A stretch of DNA of 25,369 bases, from positions 1-25,369 of the IMG/VR virus record IMGVR_UViG_3300027833_000204, one strand, 5' to 3'. Source of the DNA: a virus. The stretch's first letter is position 1, and the number at the start of each line of letters is the position of its first letter. Position numbers and translations under genes: made by a program. The notes below the pieces were generated by a model. It was given only the letters and a program-made list of their open reading frames with translations, did no database searches and was not told the origin of the DNA. Below are positions 6,961 to 13,338 of this stretch, piece after piece.

Positions 6961-7378
6961 CGACATCTACAACACTATCCGCGCTGCCTTAGAGACACAC
7001 CTTTCTACTACTCTTTCTGGCACAGACATAGCTTACGAGAACGTAGCCTTTAGTCCAACTACAGGCACTCTCTTCGTCAAGCCAACATTCATTCCTACGG
7101 TAACACAACCTGCTACTCGTGGATTAAACCCGCAGCTTCTGTATCAAGGCGTATTTAACGTCATGGTAAACGCACCAGAAGGTAGTGGCCCTTCCTTAGC
7201 TGACACTACTTGCAACACAATAACTAATGCCTTCGCAGCTACTACTGACTTATCTATCGTTGTAGGTGCAGAGACATACATCGTTCGCATACGCTACGCT
7301 GAAAGACAGCAAGGTCGTATTGACACCCCTTGGTACGCAGTCCCAATAAACATCGGCTGGTACATCTATAACACTTAA
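6953..7378 (+). CDS. tail terminator protein (DUF4128-like)
   Basis: ATG 6953, preceded by TGGAGAG, gives 141 residues; the open frame extends to 6932 but without a better start. The layout is a first helix (MANDIYNTIRAALETHLSTT), a strand (IAYENVAFSPTTGTLFVKPT), and RGLNPQLLYQGVFNVMVNAP, followed by a helix (ADTTCNTITNAFAAT) and closing strands (YIVRIRYAERQQGRID, WYAVPINIGW). 'Y.G.fqi.V..p.G.G...a......i...F' is the pattern of DUF4128/lambda gpU-type terminators. These form a hexameric ring that stops tail tube polymerisation and docks to the head. Position just before the tube gene fits exactly. Confidence 0.82.
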   Translation: MANDIYNTIRAALETHLSTTLSGTDIAYENVAFSPTTGTLFVKPTFIPTVTQPATRGLNPQLLYQGVFNVMVNAPEGSGPSLADTTCNTITNAFAATTDLSIVVGAETYIVRIRYAERQQGRIDTPWYAVPINIGWYIYNT

Positions 7379-7392
7379 TTGGAGAATACAAT

Positions 7393-8304
7393 ATGGCCTT
7401 TTCACAAGGATCACGTTCCAGTCTATCATTCATAACCGAAGCAACCTTTGGTACAACCCCTGCTGGCAGCTTCGCTAACCTTCCATTCAGCACTCACTCT
7501 TTGAACCTAACTAAAGACATTCTTGCTGGTAGTGACATCCAAGCTGACCGCATGTCACGGGTTAACCGTCAAGGCAACCGTCAAGTATCTGGCGACATCG
7601 TAGTTGACCTTCGTGATGGCGACTATGACTCACTGCTTGAATCAGCTATGCTTAATACCTTCGCTACTAACGTCCTTAAAGTTGGCGTAGCCCCTAAGTT
7701 CTTCTCTATTGAAGACTTCGCTGCTGACATCGACCAAGCTCGTTTGTTCACAGGTATGTCTGTTTCCAGCATGGCTATTTCCCTTGCCCCTAACCAGATG
7801 GTAACAACTACCTTCAGCATGGTTGGCAAAGACATGACCATCAGTGGTACTGAGAAGACACAGACTGCTGCCTCTGGTGCGCAACCATTCGATGCTTACT
7901 CTGGTGACATCTCAATCGGTACTGTAGGCTCCCCTTCTGCTGTAGCTATCGTAACTGCGCTAGACTTCACACTGAACAACGCTTATGCACCTACCTTCGT
8001 CATTGGTGATGATAGCGCACCTTCCCTTGAATATGGTCGTGCAGAAGTTGAAGGCACTCTGACAGCTTACTTCGAAGATGCTTCTTTGATTAACCGCTTC
8101 TTGAATGAAACAGAGACAGCAATCCGAGTATCTGTAGACGATCCAACAGGTGCTAATGCTTACATCTTTGACTTCCCTAAAGTTAAGATTAACTCTGCGG
8201 ATGTTGGTGTCGATGGCCCAACCAGCCGTATGATTACTATGTCATTTGTTGCGCTGTATGATTCTACTATGGGGACTAACCTCCAGATCACACGCCCAAC
8301 CTAA
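7393..8304 (+). CDS. major tail (tube) protein
   Basis: The 303-residue protein starts at ATG 7393 behind TTGGAGAATAC. It begins SSLSFITEATFGTTPAGSF and then LNLTKDILAGSDIQADRM and GNRQVSGDIVVDLRDGDYD, the pattern of Phage_tube_2-type tail tube proteins ('i.EttfGttPa.p...lr.tg.sl...k....s.ei..dr'). The rest is regular beta sandwich (MVTTTFSMVGKDMTISG; LEYGRAEVEGTLTAYFED; YIFDFPKVKINSADVGVDGP). It would form hexameric rings stacked into the flexible tail tube around the tape measure. The gene is followed by a 94-bp gap with palindrome and hairpins, the only sizeable gap in the tail operon. Confidence 0.88.
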   Translation: MAFSQGSRSSLSFITEATFGTTPAGSFANLPFSTHSLNLTKDILAGSDIQADRMSRVNRQGNRQVSGDIVVDLRDGDYDSLLESAMLNTFATNVLKVGVAPKFFSIEDFAADIDQARLFTGMSVSSMAISLAPNQMVTTTFSMVGKDMTISGTEKTQTAASGAQPFDAYSGDISIGTVGSPSAVAIVTALDFTLNNAYAPTFVIGDDSAPSLEYGRAEVEGTLTAYFEDASLINRFLNETETAIRVSVDDPTGANAYIFDFPKVKINSADVGVDGPTSRMITMSFVALYDSTMGTNLQITRPT

Positions 8305-8309
8305 ACTAA

Positions 8310-8372
8310 TACCTAGCTAGGTACGTGGAGGCTCTGAGTCGGGTCGGGGTCTCCACACTTTAACCACCCGAC
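8310..8372 (+). terminator. palindrome plus two mutually exclusive hairpins after the tail tube gene
   Basis: Three elements fill the gap after the tube gene. TACCTAGCTAGGTA (8310-8323) is a perfect 14-bp palindrome. GTGGAGGCTCT (8325-8335) can pair with GGGGTCTCCAC (8346-8356) using three G-U pairs. GTCGGGT (8338-8344) is a perfect complement of ACCCGAC (8366-8372). The last two hairpins cannot form together because the second straddles the right arm of the first. The first is followed by ACTTTAA, a weak T tract. An attenuator or switchable terminator that limits transcription into the chaperone and tape measure genes is inferred; the purine-rich ribosome site of the next gene follows. Confidence 0.45.
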
Positions 8373-8398
8373 ATAACTCCCCCGAAAAGGAAATCCAA

Positions 8399-8797
8399 AT
8401 GGACCTTAAAGACCTGACACCGAAATTAGATGATATTGTTGTAGAGATCAAGCACCCAACTACAGGTGATATTCTTAAGAATGATGATGGCACACCAATG
8501 ACTATTACAGTCCTTGCACCGCACTCTAAAGAATACAAGAAGATACAACATGAGCAGATTAGCAAGCGACTAAAGAAAGCACAGAAGAGCAAGTCCCAAG
8601 AGGTTGACTACTCTGATATTGAAGAGGCTACGCTGGAGGTTCTATCTAAAGCTACGAAGGCTTGGGATATTACATTCGGTGGAGAGAAGCCTAAGCTGTC
8701 TGTCGCTAAAGCTAAGAGCATTTACGATGAAGTTTTCTGGATCAAGAACCAGATTGAGGAAGAGGTATCTGACTCGCTGGATTTTATGAAGGTCTGA
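8399..8797 (+). CDS. tail assembly chaperone, first frame (lambda gpG-like)
   Basis: The 132-residue protein lies between the tube and tape measure genes, the fixed position of tail assembly chaperones in long-tailed phages. ATG 8399 follows AAAAGGAAATCCAA. It is charged and helical, with a beta N-terminus (LTPKLDDIVVEIKHPTTGD, TPMTITVLAPHSKEY), a Lys-rich helix and LSKATKAWDITFGGEKPKLS in the middle. It ends EEEVSDSLDFMKV at TGA 8795-8797. Such proteins bind the tape measure and bring tube subunits to it. A second open frame (-1) begins at 8773 inside this gene and runs to the tape measure, which fits the G/GT two-product system of lambda. Confidence 0.78.
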   Translation: MDLKDLTPKLDDIVVEIKHPTTGDILKNDDGTPMTITVLAPHSKEYKKIQHEQISKRLKKAQKSKSQEVDYSDIEEATLEVLSKATKAWDITFGGEKPKLSVAKAKSIYDEVFWIKNQIEEEVSDSLDFMKV

Positions 8798-9138
8798 TTT
8801 GTGAGTTAGTTGAGTGGGCTGAACACCAGTTTAATCTCAACAAGCCAGATCAGAACGGAACTACAGAACGAGAACATCTTGAACAAGTAGAGAGGCAGAC
8901 TGGACGTAGAGTAGAAGCATTGGAACCCCCGACACCCTTCCCTGTGCTACTAGCCCACGTTTGGTCTGCCTTTATTAGTTTAAGCTCTAGCAGAGGGTCG
9001 GGCATGAATGGTCCCCTACCTATAGGTTACGAGCAGATTAAGGCTTGGAAAGAACTTACGGAAACTTCTATATTGCCTTGGGAAATTGAGGCTATCAGGA
9101 AACTAGATTTAGAATACTTGAGGGTGGCAAATGGCTGA
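8773..9138 (+). CDS. tail assembly chaperone, -1 frame extension (GT-like T domain)
   Basis: This frame is open from just after a stop at 8770-8772 to TGA 9136-9138 and has no ATG or GTG before the overlap; the first conventional-type codon with any start potential is a TTG at 8920, which would discard about 49 well-formed residues. The protein reads as real coding sequence: ELVEWAEHQFNLNKPDQNGT, then EREHLEQVERQTGRRVEALE, then FPVLLAHVWSAFISLSSSRG and LPIGYEQIKAWKEL. It is best read as the downstream part of a frameshift product of about 245 residues, with the shift inside 8773-8797 (zero frame TCG CTG GAT TTT ATG AAG GTC TGA). The only slippery-like stretch is T TTT ATG at 8782-8788, which is not a canonical heptamer. 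It overlaps the tape measure start by 8 bp. Confidence 0.7.
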   Translation, partial: LAGFYEGLICELVEWAEHQFNLNKPDQNGTTEREHLEQVERQTGRRVEALEPPTPFPVLLAHVWSAFISLSSSRGSGMNGPLPIGYEQIKAWKELTETSILPWEIEAIRKLDLEYLRVANG

Positions 9139-11731
9139 TGACATTAAATTAGTAGTTGGCGTTGACTACAGAGAGCTTACTGGACTAATAAAGACTGCGG
9201 ATCAAACCAAGAGAACCTTAAGTTCTGTTGCTAAAGAGTTTGTTAGGACTGGTGATCAGAAGCAATACATGGCTTCTATAAACAGGATTGTACAAGCGCA
9301 AAAGCAACTTGACTCAACCTCTCAGATGACCCGCTCTAAGATAATGAAACTTGGCGCACAGATGCAGCAAGAGGTTAAGTTTACAAACGCTTTAACCGCT
9401 GCTACACAAAGGTTATCTGTAGCTCAGAAATCCTCTAACAAGGTCTTGCAGCAGACTAAGAATCGCATGAATGGCAACAACATGGCTATTCAACAGCTTG
9501 GTTATCAAATGGGTGACTTTGCGGTTCAAGTACAAGGTGGAACAAGTGCTTTCGTTGCCTTTAGTCAACAAGGTGCGCAATTAGCGGGTATCCTCCCCTC
9601 TATTGCTGGACCTCTTGGGTTAACGACTACCGCTGCCGTTAATCTATCTGCTGCACTTGGTATTGGTATTCCCGTCTTTTCTGCCGCAGGTAGGTTCTTG
9701 TATGAGATGGCTACTGGGGCAAAGAAAGCTGGAGAAGAGGTTAAGACATTCTCTGAGGAGCTGGATGAAACTAATGCTGTTATAGGTAGGGCAAAAGACA
9801 GTTTAATTCTTCTGGGGACAGAGGGTGTAGATAGACTAACCGAAAAGTACGGCATTTTAACAACTGGAATTTTAAACTTAGCTGAAGCTATGGCTGACGT
9901 TGAAGTAAGTGCAATGCAAGATAGGGTTAATAAAACCTTAGCTGATTTCTTTACCCCAGAGAAACTTGACATTATTAGCGGTAAGCTAGGTTCAGTGGGG
10001 CAAGCACTTTTAGAGGCCACTGACTCCTCAGTAATTGCAGAAAACATAGCTGAGATTCAAAGAGAGATAAATGCACTTGAGGCTTCTAAGGCAAGTGGTG
10101 CGTTCTTTGATGCAAACATACTTAAAGAATACAAAGAAGAGCTTGCACTACTCCAAGGGGAGTTTGACAAGGCAGGTTCTCTAGGTGAAGAGTTAGGTTC
10201 AGTAGACCAAGCCACGTTAGAAGACTTCCGATCTTTAGAAGCTGCTATCAAGTCAGCCGTAAAAGAAGAGAACTTTGCGAGTGCTGCTGACCGTATCCAA
10301 GAGCTTCGGGAGTTATTTAAATCTTTAGGTATTGAAGTATCTAAAGGTGATATAGCAAACCTTACAAGGCTTGAAAGTACCTTACGTTTAGCTCAGGCTT
10401 CCACAACAGAATCTCTTAATGATGTCGCTGCTCAAAAAGCGGCTCGTAAAGTAGAGGAAAGTAGACTAAAGTTACAGGGGGAAGCGTTTAGAAATAGGCG
10501 CAAACAGAACCAAGAAGCTAGGACTTTCTATAACGAAGAAAGCGCGTCTTTAAAGGCTTCAAACGAGTTGCTTGGTGAAAAGATCATCTTTGGTAAAGAA
10601 GACTTTGGTGTAAAACAGCTTATCAGAGAGCAGACACTTAAAGCGTATGAAGCAGAGCTAAAGAGGGAAGGTTTAGGCGAAGATTTAATTGCCGATTTGG
10701 TCTCTCAGAAAACTGCGGCCTTAGACTTAGCTCTTTTACTTGAGAGAGCAGAGGCCGCTGATCTCAGACGTAGTAAGATTAAGTTCTCTAACCTTAGTAT
10801 GTCTGATGCAATGCTTGCCCTACAGTATCAAGAGATGGGGAAGTCAAGAGCCAATGCACCTAAAGAGCCACCTAAGGCTAAGGGAACGGGCGGTGGAGCT
10901 AAAGAATCTCCACAAGAGAAACTAGCTAAGTACCTACAAGGTAAGCAACAAGAGCTTACACTTGAAAAGAAACTTGTAGGTGTCTTTGGTGCTGAACGTG
11001 ATATTAAGTCTGAGTTGTTTAAAGTAGAACAAGAGTACGGTAAACTAATTGACACAACACAAGACAGTCAACTAGCTGGCACACTACGTCAGATTGAAGC
11101 TGAGAAAGAACGTCATGCTGCTTTGGAAGAAGCACAAGCACAGCAACAAACTGTAGCTGATACCCTACAGTCTTCTATGTCTGACGCTTTCATGTCTATG
11201 GTTGATGGCACTAAGTCCTTTAAGGATGCTATGAAAGATATGGCTAGGGCGGTTATCAAGCAACTGTTTGAAGTTCTTGTCGTACAACAATTGGTAGGTA
11301 GCTTCAATGCTTCAACAGGTCAAGGCTCAGGTCTTTCTGGCATGATTATGGGTGCCTTCCAAGCTGACGGTGGTGCATGGCAGGGTGGCTCACAAGTTAA
11401 AGCCTACGCTGATGGTGGTGTCGTTGGTGGACCTACAACATTCGGAATGGCTGGCGGTAAGACTGGCCTTATGGGTGAAGCTGGTCCAGAAGCTATTATG
11501 CCACTCAAGCGTGGCGCTAATGGTAAGCTAGGTGTACAGATGGAAGGTAGCGGAGGTGGTGATACTTACGTTACGAACAACTACAGTATCTCAGCTAACA
11601 CGTCTGAAGACACTAAACGTCTTGTTACTCAAACTATACAACAAGCTACACCTACCATAACAGCTAACACCAAAGCCTCTATTATGAATGATCGTCGCAG
11701 AGGTGGTCAAATGAAGTCCGTCTTCGGTTAA
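9131..11731 (+). CDS. tail tape measure protein
   Basis: The 866-residue protein starts at ATG 9131. The N-terminal 120 residues are helical/coiled coil (TKRTLSSVAKEFVRTGD, RIVQAQKQLDSTSQM). Residues about 155-195 are hydrophobic and Gly/Ala-rich (SIAGPLGLTTTAAVNLSAAL), as in tape measure proteins that insert in the host membrane. Residues 200-570 are long charged helices. Around residue 577 lies a Pro/Gly/Lys-rich hinge (PPKAKGTGGGAKESPQEK). Residues 690-725 (KSFKDAMKDMARAVIKQL) and about 757-795 (YADGGVVGGPTTFGMAGG, GLMGEAGPEAIMPLKRG) are C-terminal hallmarks of lambda H-like tape measures. At roughly 0.15 nm per residue the tail would be about 130 nm long. Position directly after the chaperone frames confirms the role. 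Confidence 0.93.
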   Translation: MADDIKLVVGVDYRELTGLIKTADQTKRTLSSVAKEFVRTGDQKQYMASINRIVQAQKQLDSTSQMTRSKIMKLGAQMQQEVKFTNALTAATQRLSVAQKSSNKVLQQTKNRMNGNNMAIQQLGYQMGDFAVQVQGGTSAFVAFSQQGAQLAGILPSIAGPLGLTTTAAVNLSAALGIGIPVFSAAGRFLYEMATGAKKAGEEVKTFSEELDETNAVIGRAKDSLILLGTEGVDRLTEKYGILTTGILNLAEAMADVEVSAMQDRVNKTLADFFTPEKLDIISGKLGSVGQALLEATDSSVIAENIAEIQREINALEASKASGAFFDANILKEYKEELALLQGEFDKAGSLGEELGSVDQATLEDFRSLEAAIKSAVKEENFASAADRIQELRELFKSLGIEVSKGDIANLTRLESTLRLAQASTTESLNDVAAQKAARKVEESRLKLQGEAFRNRRKQNQEARTFYNEESASLKASNELLGEKIIFGKEDFGVKQLIREQTLKAYEAELKREGLGEDLIADLVSQKTAALDLALLLERAEAADLRRSKIKFSNLSMSDAMLALQYQEMGKSRANAPKEPPKAKGTGGGAKESPQEKLAKYLQGKQQELTLEKKLVGVFGAERDIKSELFKVEQEYGKLIDTTQDSQLAGTLRQIEAEKERHAALEEAQAQQQTVADTLQSSMSDAFMSMVDGTKSFKDAMKDMARAVIKQLFEVLVVQQLVGSFNASTGQGSGLSGMIMGAFQADGGAWQGGSQVKAYADGGVVGGPTTFGMAGGKTGLMGEAGPEAIMPLKRGANGKLGVQMEGSGGGDTYVTNNYSISANTSEDTKRLVTQTIQQATPTITANTKASIMNDRRRGGQMKSVFG

Positions 11732-11742
11732 AGGAATAATCA

Positions 11743-12330
11743 ATGGCTATCACTTATCCACTAGCGACACCAACGTCTATCGGGATTGAGAGTATTGAGT
11801 TACGTGCTGTAAACGCTGTAGCTACCTCTCAGTCCCCCTTCACCTACAAGCAACAAACTATCACTCATGGTGGTCAGAGGTGGGAGGCATCCGTTAGTAT
11901 TCCTTCGGTACACCGTGACAAGGCTGCTCAGTGGAAGGCTATGTTAGTGGCTCTAAAGGGCCAACGTGGTACATTCCTACTGGGAGACCCTGATTACGTT
12001 ACACCGCAAGGTACGGTAAGCTCCTGCACTCTCACGGGCACTGTAGGTAGCGAAAGCCCTACCGTTGTGATGACAGGTACACTTAAGGCTGGAGACTACA
12101 TCCAGTTGGGTACAGGGGCTGACTCTAAGTTGCATCAAGTTCTCGTAGACAAATCTGGAAATGGTACTCTAGAGATATGGCCAGCTTTAAGAACTGGCTA
12201 CACTTCTGCAAGCGTAGACTTTAGTTCCCCTAAAGGGGTCTTTAGGTTGTCAACGAACTTGACATCTTGGTCAATAGACAATACGTCTACATATGGCATC
12301 TCCTTTGAGGCTGTCGAAGCTATTACATAA
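11743..12330 (+). CDS. distal tail / minor tail protein
   Basis: The 195-residue protein starts at ATG 11743 behind TAAAGGAATAAT. Residues 1-90 (SIGIESIELRAVNAVATSQS, QQTITHGGQRWEASVSIPSV, AAQWKAMLVALKGQRGTFLL) and 165-195 (FRLSTNLTSWSIDNT, YGISFEAVEAIT) form the split beta fold seen in small distal tail proteins that cap the tube. The middle, residues about 95-160 (GTLKAGDYIQLGTGADSKLH, GTLEIWPALRTGY), looks like an inserted small beta barrel. It lies right after the tape measure gene, where lambda gpM or the GTA distal tail gene would lie. The exact family name is not certain. Confidence 0.72.
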   Translation: MAITYPLATPTSIGIESIELRAVNAVATSQSPFTYKQQTITHGGQRWEASVSIPSVHRDKAAQWKAMLVALKGQRGTFLLGDPDYVTPQGTVSSCTLTGTVGSESPTVVMTGTLKAGDYIQLGTGADSKLHQVLVDKSGNGTLEIWPALRTGYTSASVDFSSPKGVFRLSTNLTSWSIDNTSTYGISFEAVEAIT

Positions 12331-12342
12331 TAAGGATACAGA

Positions 12343-12894
12343 ATGTCGAGAACTTTAACTCCAGCCATAACTAACGCAATACAGCAAACAGAAGTTTTTC
12401 CTTACTTTGCAGTAGAGATGCTCTTTGACAACAACCCTATAAGAACTTGGACAGGTCAGGGGACTCTTACCCTTGATGGAGAGGACTACCTTGGGGTTGG
12501 TCAACTGCTTAACGTATCTGCTATTGAAGAGACCTCTGAGATGGCTGTTAAGGGTGCCACTCTTACTCTAAGTGGTGTCCCAAGCACAAGCCTAAGTCTA
12601 GCCCTAACTCAACCTTATCAGGGTCGTGTCTGTAACATTTACTTTGGTGTAATTGGACAAGTAGGTGCAAGCGAACTGTTCTCAGGTTACATGGACCAGA
12701 TGAATGTTGCAGAGGGTGCAGAAGAGTCTACGATTGAACTTATGGTTGAGAACAAACTGATCGACCTTGAGAGAGCTAGAGTAGCTCGGTTTACCTCTGG
12801 TTATCAGAAGTCAGTCTACCCTGACGACCTTGGGTTGGATTTCATAGAAGACCTACAGGACAGGAAATTGCCTTGGGGGAGGAAAGCGGACTAA
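12343..12894 (+). CDS. minor tail protein (hub/tip adaptor, lambda gpL-position)
   Basis: The 183-residue protein starts at ATG 12343 (TAAGGATACAGA upstream). Mostly beta: PYFAVEMLFDNNPIRTWTGQ, then GTLTLDGEDYLGVGQLLNVS, EMAVKGATLTLSGVPST, CNIYFGVIGQ, LFSGYMDQMNVAEGAEES, and TIELMVENKLIDLERARVAR. It ends with SVYPDDLGLDFIEDLQDRKL PWGR, given here in two parts. I recall this pattern from many marine siphophage tail operons and it resembles N-terminal domains of GTA-type hub proteins (DUF2163-like), but the family name is uncertain. Its role would be linking the distal tail ring with the tip protein. The stop overlaps the next start (TAATG). Confidence 0.68.
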   Translation: MSRTLTPAITNAIQQTEVFPYFAVEMLFDNNPIRTWTGQGTLTLDGEDYLGVGQLLNVSAIEETSEMAVKGATLTLSGVPSTSLSLALTQPYQGRVCNIYFGVIGQVGASELFSGYMDQMNVAEGAEESTIELMVENKLIDLERARVARFTSGYQKSVYPDDLGLDFIEDLQDRKLPWGRKAD

Positions 12895-13337
12895 TGGTTA
12901 ATTATCAACAAGAGTTTCTATGCCAAGCTGAAGTAGAGATAACCCCACTTGCCGAATTAGAGTGGGAAGAGTCAGGCCACCCGACAGAACCCTTGAACAT
13001 CCACTGGGATGCTTACTTTGAACTAGAAGACAAAGGACAACTTAAGTTCTTTACTGCTAGGAAAGATGGATTATTGATCGGTTACTTTGTCGTCATAGTT
13101 ATGATGCCTTTTACAGCTAAGGGAGACCTCATGGGTGTCTATGATGCTGTCTATGTCCATAAGGACTACAGGAAGTCTACTGTGGGCAAGAGACTATTTA
13201 AGTTTGTAGAGACCTGCATGAAAGAAGATGGGGTCTATAGAGTGTTGGCGTCTTCATCTAAGAAGAACCCTATTGGCAACTTTCTTACTCGTATGGGATA
13301 TAACGAGGTAGAAACCAAATACGAGAAGGTACTATAG
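12894..13337 (+). CDS. GNAT-family N-acetyltransferase in the tail operon
   Basis: ATG 12894 overlaps the preceding stop (TAATG) behind GGGGGAGG; the longer open frame from 12873 lacks a better start. The 147-residue protein has a GNAT layout: strand and turn KFFTARKDGLLIGYFVVIVM (51-70), motif A DAVYVHKDYRKSTVGKRLFK (84-103) with Arg93 and Gly98 at the acetyl-CoA loop (the middle Gly of the usual R-G-x-G-x-G pattern is replaced, so the loop is degenerate), a helix FKFVETCMKED, motif B VYRVLASSSKKNPIGNFLTR, and the final MGYNEVETKYEKVL strand. The family transfers acetyl from acetyl-CoA to amines. The substrate is unknown: it could modify a tail protein or be a virion or host-targeted enzyme. 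It sits where lambda has the tail peptidase gpK. Confidence 0.8.
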   Translation: MVNYQQEFLCQAEVEITPLAELEWEESGHPTEPLNIHWDAYFELEDKGQLKFFTARKDGLLIGYFVVIVMMPFTAKGDLMGVYDAVYVHKDYRKSTVGKRLFKFVETCMKEDGVYRVLASSSKKNPIGNFLTRMGYNEVETKYEKVL

Positions 13338-13338
13338 C

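Noticed and set aside
8317-8592. Minus-strand frame across the hairpin region and chaperone start
   Set aside because: It overlaps the well-supported chaperone gene and the hairpins, and has no upstream signals.
8920-9138. Independent 72-residue gene starting at TTG 8920
   Set aside because: The same frame carries clear coding sequence for about 49 residues upstream, so 8920 is not the natural start.
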